In this document: positions 16,677 through 26,048 of the stretch, one piece after another
How positions within the stretch are numbered: position 1 is the stretch's first letter
Layout: every line of letters starts with the position of its first letter
From: Pseudomonas pisciculturae
GTDB lineage: Bacteria > Pseudomonadota > Gammaproteobacteria > Pseudomonadales > Pseudomonadaceae
NCBI RefSeq assembly: GCF_015461805.1
Contig: NZ_JACVZE010000001.1
Location: forward strand, 806,001 to 870,000
Reading direction: 5' to 3'
Length of the DNA: 64,000 bases
Translations under genes and position numbers: made by a program
Notes under the pieces: model-generated
What the model saw: only the letters and a program-made list of their open reading frames with translations
What the model was told of the DNA's origin: nothing
The model's database searches: none

Positions 16677-17903
16677 CTAGGCGGGTTGAGCCACCAAGCT
16701 ATTACTCACCTTACGCCCCAACACCAACACCGTCACAAACCCCGCGCCCACCAATGCCGTGGCCAGGCTCAACAGCACTGCGCTGCCCATCTGATCGACG
16801 ATCTGCCCACCGAAGAATGAGCCCAGTGCGATGATCACCTGGAACAAGGCCACGAACAGGGGCATGCCGCGTTCGACATCCTTGGGCGCTACGACAAACA
16901 TCCAGATGCTGGCGCAGGCCGGGAAGGCGCCGAAAGCGAAGCCCCAGAGTGCGATCAGCATCGCGGCGCCGGTCATGCCGGTGGCGAAGTGGGGGAACAG
17001 GGCGGTGCTGGTGCCGATCATCAGCGCCACCAGCAGTAAGGTGTGGCGCACGCTGCGGTTGGCGGCGAAGCCGGCGAAGACGTTACCCATCACGCCTGCT
17101 GCGCCGTAGAGGAGTAGCAATGAGCCAATGGTCGGCCCGTCGAAGCCGGCGCTCTGTTTGAAGAACGGCGCGACATAGGTGTAGGCGGCAAAGTGCGCCA
17201 AGCCGATCAGCAACACGGCGATCAAACCAACCCGGGCTTGTGGGTTGATAAACAGGGCCGGCAGGTCGCTGACGCGAATGGCCTTTTCGGGGGTGAGCCG
17301 GGGTAGCAGCAAGACCTGCGCCAGCAGCACCGGCACGCCCACCAGCGCGGTGACCAGGAAGGTCATGCGCCAGCCCATCAGGCCGCTGAGCCAAGTGCCT
17401 ACGGGCACGCCCAGCACGGTGGCCAGGGTCACTCCCATCATGATGATGGACGTGGCCTTCGCTACGCCCACGCCCTTGGGTGCCAGGCGGCCGCTGAGGG
17501 CGATCGCCGTTGCCCAGAACCCGCCAATACTGATACCCAGCAGTACGCGGCCGAACAGCAGCAGGCTGAAGTCGCTGGCATAGGCCACGACCGAGTTGGC
17601 GATGATCATGATCAGCGTCAGGCTGATCAGCAGATAGCGACGGTCCATGGTGCCAATGAAAACCGACAGCAACGGCGCGGCGAGGGCGGCCATGATGCCG
17701 GGCAGGGTCACCATCAGGCCTGCGTGACCGGCACTGATGCCCAGGTCACTGGCGACGTCGTTGAGTACGCCCACCGGCAGGAATTCACTGGTCACCAAGG
17801 CGAAGGCGCCCACAGCGACCGAGAGTATGGCCAGCCACTGTTGTTTGACGCTTTGTTGATTGTGTTCGGGGCGGCCGCGAGGGCGCTGGGAGGCGGTTGG
17901 CAT
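16677..17903 (-). CDS. MFS exporter, DHA1 family (NepI/AraJ-like)
   Basis: A 408-residue 12-TM major facilitator. The EFLPVGVLND segment in TM1, the MDRRY loop between TM2 and TM3, and GRVLLGISIGGFWA in TM4 resemble E. coli NepI (purine ribonucleoside efflux) and the wider sugar/arabinose-efflux group. I chose the ATG at 17903; a TTG five codons upstream is also in frame. The N-terminal 25 residues are polar and cytoplasmic. The true substrate is unknown. No cognate regulator is adjacent. Confidence 0.8.
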   Translation of the reverse strand: MPTASQRPRGRPEHNQQSVKQQWLAILSVAVGAFALVTSEFLPVGVLNDVASDLGISAGHAGLMVTLPGIMAALAAPLLSVFIGTMDRRYLLISLTLIMIIANSVVAYASDFSLLLFGRVLLGISIGGFWATAIALSGRLAPKGVGVAKATSIIMMGVTLATVLGVPVGTWLSGLMGWRMTFLVTALVGVPVLLAQVLLLPRLTPEKAIRVSDLPALFINPQARVGLIAVLLIGLAHFAAYTYVAPFFKQSAGFDGPTIGSLLLLYGAAGVMGNVFAGFAANRSVRHTLLLVALMIGTSTALFPHFATGMTGAAMLIALWGFAFGAFPACASIWMFVVAPKDVERGMPLFVALFQVIIALGSFFGGQIVDQMGSAVLLSLATALVGAGFVTVLVLGRKVSNSLVAQPA

Positions 17904-18040
17904 GGTGTTCGGTTCCAAGAGGGGGCGTGTAGCCAGAAGCTGTGCGGGGAAATCTGCAGGCGATTATATAAATCGGTTGTCGCAATCGAGCAGGCGCTCC
18001 TCTCGATAGTAATCATCAGTGCAATCAATGCGGCGCTGAT

Positions 18041-18049
18041 GGGGGGGGG
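18041..18049. repeat. Run of nine G residues
   Basis: A homopolymer G9 in the gap between the MFS gene start and the glycosyltransferase gene end. Such tracts slip during replication, but this one lies 138 bases upstream of the MFS start codon and in no gene. Confidence 0.6.
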
Positions 18050-18087
18050 CGCAGGGTCGTATCAGTAGGACGGGGTAACGTGATGTC

Positions 18088-18126
18088 TGAAGCGCCTGCC
18101 GATCGCAATGTTTGGCAGGCGCTTCA
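18088..18126. terminator. Hairpin downstream of the glycan assembly operon
   Basis: A 13-bp perfect stem (18088-18100 with 18114-18126) lies 27 bases beyond the stop of the last leftward glycan gene. It lacks a clear T-tract, so it may be an mRNA-stabilising or factor-assisted terminator. Confidence 0.6.
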
Positions 18127-18152
18127 AGGGGGGGCTCTTTTGCTCGGCCTGC

Positions 18153-19421
18153 TTAAACGTGCGAGCCCAGCAATGATTCGGCCACTGCAACCAGGTTGTT
18201 TGTCGCGCTGGTGCTGCGCTTGTGAGTCGCAACGGGCAATGCCTGTGGCGACACGTTGGCGAGCGCCTCGGCCAATTGGTCTGGCAATGCGACTTCGACC
18301 GCAATGCCCATTTGTGCGTACGGAGAGTCCTGTGAGAACACGGAGCCCGCCACCGCAAGCACTGGCCGGCCCGCCAGGTGTGCCTCAAGCCCTACGGTGG
18401 AGCAGGTTACGACGACGATGTCGACGGCGTGCAGCAGCGTGGCAAGGTCTTCGCTGGATGGGCTTAAATCAACACGTGCTTGTCCTGGCTGGAACTGGAC
18501 GCGCTCGCTTGGGTGATAGCGCACCACCAGTCGGTAACTTCCATTGCCTTTAACAAAGTCGCGCAGGCTTGTCTCGATTCGACGGGGCAGCGTCGGGTCA
18601 CCGGTACGCGGCACAAATGGGTGTCGCTCGGGCTCCACCTGTGAGGCCCAGAGAATAACGGTTTCATCTTGCGCCCAGCCTTTGGTGTTGCGCATGGCGC
18701 GGCCGGCTTCGCGCGCTTGGGGCTGTTGCAACCGCTCGAACGCCGGATTGCCGGTCACCAACACGGTTTCGGCACGGCAGCCTTCGGACACGAACATGTC
18801 TCTGATCTGTTCGTTGAGAACGCAGATCCGACTCGCGTAGCCAGGTTTTTTTATCCACTGAATCTCTTGCAGCCCGAAAATATCCACGGCACAGATCGAT
18901 GCGATCCCAAGCGCGCTGGCGGCCTCAAGCACCGCCTGTTCGCTGCGCGGCGAATTGGTCGCGATCACCAGCGAAGGGTTCAGCTCGTGCAGCCATCGTT
19001 TGAACAGCCCGACCGGGCAAAAGGCTTGGCGGCCTTTTTCAGCGAACAGCTGCGCTGCGCCTTGCGGGCCATGTTCGGCGACCAGTTCCCGGTAGTTAAG
19101 GCCCATATAGGCGATTGATTCGCTCAGTGGCACGCTGCCACCGGAGGGCATTTCTCGTGTCAGTTCTTGCCCCCAGGCGACGGCGTCGCAATTGCCTGCT
19201 TCAGGGAAGTCCTGGTAGCCAATGAATGGAATCCCGGCACGCTCCAGGTAAGCCCCGGCGGTGGTCAGTGCGAGAAAAACCAGCGTGTGTCCACGCGCTA
19301 TCAAGCTGCGGGCCACCGGTGCCAGCATTGCGACATGTCCGCCGCCATACGCAACCAGCAAAATGGGCTTTTTGGCCGCTACTGGTGAGCCCGTAGCGGA
19401 TACAACATCATTAGCAGTCAT
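18153..19421 (-). CDS. GT-B-fold glycosyltransferase of the surface-glycan locus
   Basis: A 422-residue cytoplasmic protein with two Rossmann-like halves. The N-terminal half has a glycine-rich GGGH loop (26-29). The C-terminal half has a YHPSE motif and CSTVGLEA, a pattern seen in polysialyltransferase/CDP-glycerol-transferase-type enzymes that bind nucleotide-activated sugars. It is the only clear glycosyltransferase here besides the initiating enzyme, so it may transfer the CMP-nonulosonate made by the divergent operon; that is inference. I chose the ATG at 19421, eleven codons inside the longest frame, with GAGAG upstream. It is the last gene of the leftward operon. Confidence 0.65.
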   Translation of the reverse strand: MTANDVVSATGSPVAAKKPILLVAYGGGHVAMLAPVARSLIARGHTLVFLALTTAGAYLERAGIPFIGYQDFPEAGNCDAVAWGQELTREMPSGGSVPLSESIAYMGLNYRELVAEHGPQGAAQLFAEKGRQAFCPVGLFKRWLHELNPSLVIATNSPRSEQAVLEAASALGIASICAVDIFGLQEIQWIKKPGYASRICVLNEQIRDMFVSEGCRAETVLVTGNPAFERLQQPQAREAGRAMRNTKGWAQDETVILWASQVEPERHPFVPRTGDPTLPRRIETSLRDFVKGNGSYRLVVRYHPSERVQFQPGQARVDLSPSSEDLATLLHAVDIVVVTCSTVGLEAHLAGRPVLAVAGSVFSQDSPYAQMGIAVEVALPDQLAEALANVSPQALPVATHKRSTSATNNLVAVAESLLGSHV

Positions 19422-19563
19422 CAATGGCGCTCTCAAATTCAGCAGGCCTGGCACGCGCCGACCCAGTTTTCATTGCGTTTAGCTGCCACCCCCATTTGAG
19501 TAACGGGTTGCTCAAGGGCGCGAACGCTCCAGGGCGTCAGATAAAAGCCTTAAAGGGGCGTGA

Positions 19564-20553
19564 TCATTGGTCCTGCGGCGCAGGATGGTGTCGCAGCCCC
19601 AGAAATCTAAGTGTCCATCGTGTAGCGTTGCCAGCCTCACAAAGGAGCAGTGGGATGGCAAGCGTCAACACCGTGAAACCGAAGAGGCCCCCTGCAATTG
19701 AAATGACCAGCAGTTTGCGGATCGGCCGTATGGGAGGGCCGAAGAAAAACAGCATGCCTGCAAGGCTGCCGATTGGAATAGCCAGTAGCAGCGCAATCGT
19801 CATGCCTGGCCTCAGGCCTGTATCCAGGCCATCGTGGGAAAGGAAGATCTTGCCCATCCCGTGCCCCAGCATTTGAACCAGGCCATGCAGGCCGCCCCCG
19901 AAGTAGTCCAGGTTCTTATCGATCGCGAGAAGAAAATACGACATGAACACGTAGCAGCAGGGTGCCAGCATCAAGAGGACCAGCAGGCTCCTGAGGTTCT
20001 TGAGCTTGACCCCTCCGTTTCTCCAGCGGTCGAGAAAGAACACGAAGATCGCAAAAAGCACGATTACAAACACCCCTGTGCTCACCGCCCCCAGCAGGCA
20101 CGCGATTGCGCCCCGCAGTACAGGCCATTTGACTCGCAGTGTGGCTTTGCTCAAATCAATGCATAACGACACGCAAAGCAGCCAAGCGCTCCAGGCGATC
20201 ACGCCGCGGCCATTCATGAGCATGTGGGCGAGAAAGAAGGCGCCCCATATCAGGTAAGGCGGGCTGGCAAGCTGGGTTTTACGCACGATGGCAGACCATA
20301 CCGATGCGTTGAGCACCATGTACAGGCAGCAGTACAGCGAAAACCCCAGCCCCGGATAGGCATTCTCAAGCAGCAAGCCCGGATAGGCCACTAAGTAGCG
20401 GAACAGGTGCGGGTGTCCCACCAGCGACTCGAGCGTAGCTCGTTCCTTCCACAGGTCCAAAACCTGCGGCCAGGCCGAGAACTCCTTTACGCCGGACAGT
20501 GTAAGGGCCGCCATGACTGACAGGATGACCAGCGTTGAGACGCGTACTTTCAT
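19564..20553 (-). CDS. Multi-pass membrane protein, candidate glycan polymerase (Wzy/EpsG-like)
   Basis: A 329-residue integral membrane protein with about nine hydrophobic segments and a central arginine-containing loop (NGRGVIAW). Position between a flippase/phosphoglycosyltransferase pair and a glycosyltransferase, and the EpsG-like spacing of segments, suggest the oligosaccharide polymerase of a Wzx/Wzy-type pathway. No diagnostic motif exists for this family, so the call is contextual. It starts 9 bases after asnB ends. A 142-base gap separates it from the glycosyltransferase gene. Confidence 0.5.
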   Translation of the reverse strand: MKVRVSTLVILSVMAALTLSGVKEFSAWPQVLDLWKERATLESLVGHPHLFRYLVAYPGLLLENAYPGLGFSLYCCLYMVLNASVWSAIVRKTQLASPPYLIWGAFFLAHMLMNGRGVIAWSAWLLCVSLCIDLSKATLRVKWPVLRGAIACLLGAVSTGVFVIVLFAIFVFFLDRWRNGGVKLKNLRSLLVLLMLAPCCYVFMSYFLLAIDKNLDYFGGGLHGLVQMLGHGMGKIFLSHDGLDTGLRPGMTIALLLAIPIGSLAGMLFFFGPPIRPIRKLLVISIAGGLFGFTVLTLAIPLLLCEAGNATRWTLRFLGLRHHPAPQDQ

Positions 20554-20562
20554 TCAGCAGGC

Positions 20563-22317
20563 CTAACAGTTTTTCTGCCAGTGATTCAGGGCAATGAGCG
20601 CGCGAATCTCCCGTGTGTTGTTTTGCTCACCGCAAATGTGGGCTTCATTCATCCGGGCCATGGCTGCTTCGTCAAACACGCCGACTGGCATGTTTTCCCG
20701 GCAGTAGTCAGCCTTTGTTGTTTTGAACCACTCACCCACCGGCACTGTGAACATCTGTTTTTTACGATAGGCCAAATTGTCACCAATTAAAGGGGCTACC
20801 GCTTTTTTGTACAGATATTTGGTAATGCCATCCTTGAGCTTGAGTGAGCCGGGCATGCGGAAGGCGAACTCCATCATGCGGTAGTCCAGAAAGGGCGTGC
20901 GCGCTTCAAGCGACACGGCCATGCCCATGCGGTCGGGTTTGACCAGATTGTTGCCGGACAGCAGCAGTTGCATGTCCAGGTACAGGGCCTGGTTGATGCG
21001 ATCCTGGTGCGCGACGGCCTTGAAATACGGCGCTGCTACGTCAAAGGAGTCGACGCCGTCCAGTCGGGCCGCCAGTTCTGGCGTGTACAGCGCCTGCTTA
21101 CCTTGGTGATTGAGTAGCGAAATGCTGTCGAAATAGTTGCGCTGGAATTCTTCGTCAGACCATGTCGCTGCTTCAGGCTGCGCAAAAAAATCACGGTGCT
21201 TGTCATAACCGGCGAACAATTCGTCGCCGCCATCGCCGGTCAGCACGACTTTCACATGCTCGGCTGCCAGTGCGGATACACGATAGGTTGGCAGGAAGGA
21301 CACATCACCGTGGGGTTGGTCGCAGTGATAAGTTGCCATCGGCCACAGGTCCAGCATGTCCGGCTCCACTCGTTCCATGACATGTTGGGCGCCAAACCGC
21401 TCAGCAGCTTCCTGGGCATAGGCCGACTCATCGAAGCGTGGGTCGTCGAAGCCAATGCAGAAGGTCTTTACCGGCTCGCTCATATGCCGGGCCATCAAGC
21501 CGACGATGGTGCTCGAATCCACGCCGCCGGACAGGAATGCGCCAAACGGCACGTCGCAACGCAGTCGCAAACGTACGGCATCATCCAGAATGGTGTTGAA
21601 CTCTTCGATCCATTCCTCTTCGCTACGCCCGTGAACGGGTTGAATGGCGGCCAGGTCCCACCAGCGTGAAACCTGGGTTTCATTCGCAGTGATCTTCATC
21701 AGATGCCCCGGCATCAGGTGACGCACGCCTTGATACAGCGTGAAGGGGGCTGGCACGTAGTTGAATGTGAGGTAGTGGTGCAGCGCCTCTTCATCCATGG
21801 CGGGGCGGGGCATGCCGGACTTCAGTATCGATTTGATCTCTGAGGCGAAGGTGATTTGCACGCCATCATCGTGGACATACAGCGGTTTGACGCCGATTCG
21901 ATCGCGCACCAGATACACCGCCTGCTCGCGGGCATCGTAGATGGCAATGGCGAACATGCCATTGAGCTTGTCTACAAACGATATGCCGTCGCGCTCATAG
22001 AGGCGCAGCAATACCTCGGTGTCCGAGTGCGAGCGACAGGCGTAAGCCGTGCCGGCCAGTTCTTCAGCCAGCTCAAGGTGGTTGAATATTTCACCATTTT
22101 GCACAACGACGATGTTTGCGTCGTCGGAAATGAACGGCTGGTTGCCGCCTGCCAGGTCGATGATAGACAGGCGCTGATTACCCAGTGCCACGCCCGGCGC
22201 GCTGAATATGCCCTGGTCATCGGGGCCGCGATGACGAATGGAGTCGCCCATGGCACGCACGGTGTCTGGAGCCAGCGACTCGCCACGGCGATTAAAATAG
22301 CCAAAAATTCCGCACAT
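20563..22317 (-). CDS. asnB: Glutamine-hydrolysing asparagine synthase-like amidotransferase
   Basis: A 584-residue two-domain enzyme. The N-terminal class II glutaminase domain begins with MCGIFGYF, where Cys2 becomes the catalytic N-terminal nucleophile; this fixes the start seven codons inside the longest frame. The synthase domain has the PP-loop SGGVDSS near residue 260. Inside glycan clusters such AsnB homologues usually amidate a sugar carboxylate, for example uronamides in Pseudomonas O-antigens, rather than make asparagine. The start lies one base past the stop of the phosphoglycosyltransferase gene, so the genes are coupled. Confidence 0.82.
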   Translation of the reverse strand: MCGIFGYFNRRGESLAPDTVRAMGDSIRHRGPDDQGIFSAPGVALGNQRLSIIDLAGGNQPFISDDANIVVVQNGEIFNHLELAEELAGTAYACRSHSDTEVLLRLYERDGISFVDKLNGMFAIAIYDAREQAVYLVRDRIGVKPLYVHDDGVQITFASEIKSILKSGMPRPAMDEEALHHYLTFNYVPAPFTLYQGVRHLMPGHLMKITANETQVSRWWDLAAIQPVHGRSEEEWIEEFNTILDDAVRLRLRCDVPFGAFLSGGVDSSTIVGLMARHMSEPVKTFCIGFDDPRFDESAYAQEAAERFGAQHVMERVEPDMLDLWPMATYHCDQPHGDVSFLPTYRVSALAAEHVKVVLTGDGGDELFAGYDKHRDFFAQPEAATWSDEEFQRNYFDSISLLNHQGKQALYTPELAARLDGVDSFDVAAPYFKAVAHQDRINQALYLDMQLLLSGNNLVKPDRMGMAVSLEARTPFLDYRMMEFAFRMPGSLKLKDGITKYLYKKAVAPLIGDNLAYRKKQMFTVPVGEWFKTTKADYCRENMPVGVFDEAAMARMNEAHICGEQNNTREIRALIALNHWQKNC

Positions 22318-22318
22318 T

Positions 22319-22873
22319 TCAGTTGCCGCCCTTTCCAAAAACTTGTTTGAACGTCAGTGCGATGATTTCAATATCCTTCATCAGCGACGCCTCTTGGACA
22401 TATTGCAGATCCAATTGCTTGCGCTGTTGGTCGGTGGCGGCCGAGCGCAGGGTTGCTTGCGCAAGCCCCGTGATGCCGGGTCTGACGCTGTGCCGGATGC
22501 GCCATTCTTCATCGGTGTACAGCGGTCGTTGCGCTGGCACATCCGGGCGCGGCCCGACCAGGCTCATGTCTCCCAGCAGCACATTGAACAACTGTGGCAG
22601 CTCATCCAGGCTGGTGCGCCGGATGAATCGGCCTATTCGGGTGATGCGTGGGTCGCCGTCGGCAGTGGAGTAGCCGCCAAGGCTTTCGGCATTGAGTACC
22701 ATGCTGCGGAACTTATAGATGAAAAACTCTCGGCCCCCACGCCCGACTCGCCGCTGTTTGAACAGCACGTGACCGGAGTCGGAGATATAGATGGCTGCTG
22801 CAACTCCAAGCAAGACAGGCGATAACGCCACAATCGCCCCGGTAGCGCAGAGCAAGTCAAAAAGCCTTTTCAC
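22319..22873 (-). CDS. Initiating phosphoglycosyltransferase (bacterial sugar transferase, PglC-like)
   Basis: A 184-residue monotopic sugar-phosphate transferase that places the first sugar phosphate on undecaprenyl phosphate. After an N-terminal re-entrant hydrophobic segment (about 6-30) come the family motifs [22 protein letters not shown] with the catalytic Asp-Glu, and SLVGPRP. The GTG at 22873 has AGGAG 6 bases upstream and gives the canonical KRLFDL start; the 33-codon extension is rejected. The length is that of the minimal PglC/WcaJ-C type. It begins 1 base after the flippase gene. Confidence 0.88.
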   Translation of the reverse strand: MKRLFDLLCATGAIVALSPVLLGVAAAIYISDSGHVLFKQRRVGRGGREFFIYKFRSMVLNAESLGGYSTADGDPRITRIGRFIRRTSLDELPQLFNVLLGDMSLVGPRPDVPAQRPLYTDEEWRIRHSVRPGITGLAQATLRSAATDQQRKQLDLQYVQEASLMKDIEIIALTFKQVFGKGGN

Positions 22874-22874
22874 G

Positions 22875-24398
22875 TTATCTCCTAATCCTGTCAGCGGAAC
22901 GCAATACCAATAAACCAGCAGCCACCGCGCACGCAAAGACTGCGCCTGCGAGCAGGGTACGCCAAAAAACAAGGGGGCCAGGCAATAGCTGGGCGAGTGG
23001 TTTCAACGCCAGTACATCACACAGCCAGCCAACCAGCGCCACGCAGCCGATGGTGGCCAAACACAGCAAAATTCTACACGACTGCGCGCGATCGGGTCGT
23101 ATGCCGCCCCGGCTTGCCGCCTGCATAAGGCTGATAGCGAGGATGAAGTGAAATACCGGGAGTGCTCCCATCAGCAGGGCAGGCTTGCCCGTCAGCAGCC
23201 CGGGCAGGCACAGCAGCGGAAGTATCAGCATGATCACGACCGTGCGGCGCAGTACCAATGCCGGCAACCGGCGTGCATTGAGTGCAGCGGCTGCGAGGCT
23301 GGCGATGCCTACCCATGGGACGCTCAGCAATGCGATCTGAGTCAGTGCGGTGATGTGAGCTTGCCCTTGCGCGCCGACACGGCCCGCTCCGAACAGGATG
23401 GCCACCACCGCATCCACAAATGGAAAGCCGCACAGCACCACCGCAACGGACAGTACCCATGAGCGATTGAGCCCCGAGCGCAGGATGGCATCGAACGTCG
23501 CGACGTCGTTCTGCTCGTGGGCTTCGCTGAGTCGCGGAAACGCCACGGTAGCGAGTGTTGTAATCAGAATGCCCAGCGGCAGTTCGACAAGTTTTATCGC
23601 ATAGTTGAATGCCGCCAACTCGCCCTTGCCCAACCAGCTCGCGCCGGCACGCAGGGCGACCGGTACGAGGATTAGCAGGGATGCGGAGGCCAGCCCGGCT
23701 ATGAAGCCGTGTACCAGGCGCCGATCCAGCAGCAGGCCTTGATGGGCATGCAGTACCTGGGGAGCACCTGTGCGCAGGGCCATCCACTGGCTGGTCCAGC
23801 GCAGCAAAGCCCCGGTCAGAATGCCTGCACACAGCAAGGCCAGGTAGCCATGGCCCCAAAACATTGCCAGTAGTAGCGCGGCGATGACGCAAAGATTGAA
23901 AAGCAGCGTGCCGCACCCGGCGATGAAGAAACGGTCCCGAGCATTAAGTGCAGCGGTGCTGACCCCGGACAGTGCGGCGAGTGGAATGGCCAATGCAATG
24001 GCGTAGATCATCCAGCCGTCCAGCCAATGCGTCGCACCTTGAAGGCCCGGGGCAAACAGCCATAACCACACCGATGGCGCCAACGCAAAACACAGCCCCA
24101 GCAGCGCAAATACTGCGCCGAACGCGAATGAAGCCTGCTTGAAAAGCGCTGCGGCCTGTGCGGGGTTCGCCGCACGCAGCGCGGGCACCAGGGCGACACC
24201 GATGCCGCCGGAAAGGAGGAGGTTGACCAGCAAGTCAGGCACCGTCAATAACACGATTGCGATGTCCGCTTGTTCAGACAAACCCAGCGACGATGCCAGC
24301 AATATCTCTCGGCCGAAACCGGCCAAGCGGCCGGCCATCAATGCCAGGCTCAGAAACAAACCGGCACTGAGTAAACTGCGCTGTCCCTGCGTCATCAT
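22875..24398 (-). CDS. Oligosaccharide-lipid flippase, MurJ/MviN-like
   Basis: A 507-residue protein with about 14 transmembrane segments of the MOP superfamily, closest in look to the MurJ/MviN lipid II flippases (GFGREILLA near the start). In this locus it most likely moves the lipid-linked glycan unit across the inner membrane rather than serving peptidoglycan. Two adjacent ATG codons at 24398 and 24395 follow the aldolase stop with no gap. Like its neighbours it belongs to the leftward glycan operon. Confidence 0.8.
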   Translation of the reverse strand: MMTQGQRSLLSAGLFLSLALMAGRLAGFGREILLASSLGLSEQADIAIVLLTVPDLLVNLLLSGGIGVALVPALRAANPAQAAALFKQASFAFGAVFALLGLCFALAPSVWLWLFAPGLQGATHWLDGWMIYAIALAIPLAALSGVSTAALNARDRFFIAGCGTLLFNLCVIAALLLAMFWGHGYLALLCAGILTGALLRWTSQWMALRTGAPQVLHAHQGLLLDRRLVHGFIAGLASASLLILVPVALRAGASWLGKGELAAFNYAIKLVELPLGILITTLATVAFPRLSEAHEQNDVATFDAILRSGLNRSWVLSVAVVLCGFPFVDAVVAILFGAGRVGAQGQAHITALTQIALLSVPWVGIASLAAAALNARRLPALVLRRTVVIMLILPLLCLPGLLTGKPALLMGALPVFHFILAISLMQAASRGGIRPDRAQSCRILLCLATIGCVALVGWLCDVLALKPLAQLLPGPLVFWRTLLAGAVFACAVAAGLLVLRSADRIRR

Positions 24399-25232
24399 TC
24401 AGCCGTTCGCCCTGCGTGCACGAATGGACGTGACAATGGCTTGCACGCCGGCCTGCACGCTCGTGTGGGCAGTCTGGAGCTGCTCCGGCGTCGCGTGCAG
24501 AAAGTGCTCATAGACGTCGCGAAGTTTTTGCACTTCGCCGGCAAAATCCATTTCGGCCTCAATCTGCGCAACAGACGACGCGTTGCGGTGGAACGCCCTG
24601 GACAGAATCGCAGCACTGGAGCCAAGTCGCGCATGTTCAGCGATCAGCAGTTCTGCGGGCAGCATGCCGTCGCCGACACGCGCCAAACCGCCGATACCGA
24701 AGGGCACTTCAGCCTCGCGCAGCACTGCGGCCAGCCCATCTACCGTGCCATTGGCCACCAGCTCGAACATGAAGTCCAGGCCTTGTTCCAAGTGCAGGTC
24801 GTTAAGGCCGATATGTACCTCATCAACACCCGGCACCTGCACGCATTCAGCCAGCGAGTTGGCAGCGCCCACCGTTTCGACCAGCAGATTGCACCGTGCC
24901 CGGCCGTTCACTGCTTGAGTAAAGGCACGAACCTCAGCGGCCCCCCTGAACATGGGAAGCATCAGGATATCGGCGCCGGCATCGATCGCTTGGTCGATCT
25001 CGGCCTGGCTGTGTTCATGGATCGGATTAATGCGCACCAGTAATCGCCCGGCAGGCACGGCGGGCCTCACACGGCGCACATCATCGAGCGTGTGCTTGCT
25101 GATGACGGTGTTCAGGTGGCCTTGGCGCGCCTGCTTGCCGTTGATTTCTGTATCAACAAAGATACGATCGACGCCGTTCTCGACAGCAAAGCTTGCCATC
25201 GTCGGGCAGTTGGTGATCAGGAGAAGCTTCAT
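24399..25232 (-). CDS. HpcH/HpaI-family aldolase-like (alpha/beta barrel) protein
   Basis: A 277-residue TIM-barrel protein of the HpcH/HpaI aldolase / citrate lyase beta superfamily. Conserved-looking acidic and basic positions include LVRINP, LVETVGAANS and GLNDLHLEQG, matching the metal- and pyruvate/PEP-binding shell. It is the first gene of the leftward glycan operon, preceded by a leader containing a 7-bp hairpin (25269-25286). Family members cleave or form C-C bonds with pyruvate or PEP. Its role in glycan synthesis is not obvious; it could build an unusual sugar substituent. Confidence 0.7.
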   Translation of the reverse strand: MKLLLITNCPTMASFAVENGVDRIFVDTEINGKQARQGHLNTVISKHTLDDVRRVRPAVPAGRLLVRINPIHEHSQAEIDQAIDAGADILMLPMFRGAAEVRAFTQAVNGRARCNLLVETVGAANSLAECVQVPGVDEVHIGLNDLHLEQGLDFMFELVANGTVDGLAAVLREAEVPFGIGGLARVGDGMLPAELLIAEHARLGSSAAILSRAFHRNASSVAQIEAEMDFAGEVQKLRDVYEHFLHATPEQLQTAHTSVQAGVQAIVTSIRARRANG

Positions 25233-26048
25233 TTAGCGCTTTCTCGTGCAGTTAGTGGGGACGGCTCACTCTATTGAAAAATAGAGGGTGTGATTGGAAT
25301 CGCGGGTCTTTCGGGTGAATTAACAGTCCAGGTGCATTTGGCTGTAGGAAATAATTACGCTTAAGTCCGGAAATCATGAAGGTCAAGAGTTGGCCGTAGG
25401 AACACTGTTTCGATTTTATTATCCGGTATTCCAAGAAACTCACGTACTTTTCTGTGTTTAACGCAGTGGTAAAGAACGGCATGTATTCACGCCCACTCCG
25501 TTTTGAAGTGGCCGGATGCGAGCGCGCCGGCATTATAGAGGAAATGATGTGCTGAAGGTGGGGCACTGGCAATCACAGTTTGCGTCACGCAAATATCGAG
25601 CCGTCGACCAGGGGTGGGTGTCATCTGTGGTGGTTGGGGCATTCCATTCTGCTCGCGTCACCTGAAGTCTTCTTGGGGTTGTCAGGCAAGGCCTGCTGGG
25701 CTTTGCCTTTGTGGGGCGCGCCGGCGGCATGGAGACGCGTCCTTTCTTTGTGTATAGTGCAGCGAAGATTTGGCGCTGCCTAACTTTACGCACGCCCTGC
25801 AGTGTGGTTGCTGGAACCAGGCATCATTGTCATCCGGCGAACCTGGCAGGCGACAAGGGAGTCCTCGTTGTTGTGCGCAGTGCCTACTAGTCCGACCTGA
25901 AGTCGGCGGGTTGCAACAACGTTGATCAAGCAGCGCTTTACGGCGAAATGAGTAGTAGGGCCGAGGTCGTTCGACTGGCCCCGGTAGTTATTTATATGTC
26001 TTCTGTTCCTGAGTAAATGTCAGGTGCAGGCACGTTAAGGGTTAAACG
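25233..26048. other. 816-base divergent intergenic region of the glycan locus
   Basis: No gene is supported here; the short open frames (for example leftward 25533-25793) lack ribosome sites and protein-like composition. It must contain the promoters of both divergent operons. Visible structure: a 7-bp hairpin at 25269-25286 near the leftward start, a TATAGT box at 25753-25758, and two hairpin elements before legB described separately. I found no exact ops/JUMPstart sequence. Confidence 0.6.
25866..25983 (+). promoter_or_regulatory. Structured leader upstream of the nonulosonate operon
   Basis: CGTTGTTG (25866-25873) pairs with CAACAACG (25914-25921) and encloses a second stem CCGAC/GTCGG (25892-25896 with 25902-25906). 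About 35 bases on, GGGCC...GGCCC (from 25958) encloses GTCG-TT-CGAC. Both lie within 185 bases of the legB start, fitting a regulated 5' leader such as an attenuator or protein-binding RNA. The second hairpin lacks a T-run. Confidence 0.45.

Noticed and set aside
25533..25793. Leftward 86-residue frame in the glycan intergenic region
   Set aside because: No ribosome site, proline/threonine-rich low-information sequence, and it lies in a probable promoter region.
25233..26048. ops/JUMPstart element
   Set aside because: No GGCGGTAGCGT-like sequence was found; the nearest CGGTAG string is too short to count.
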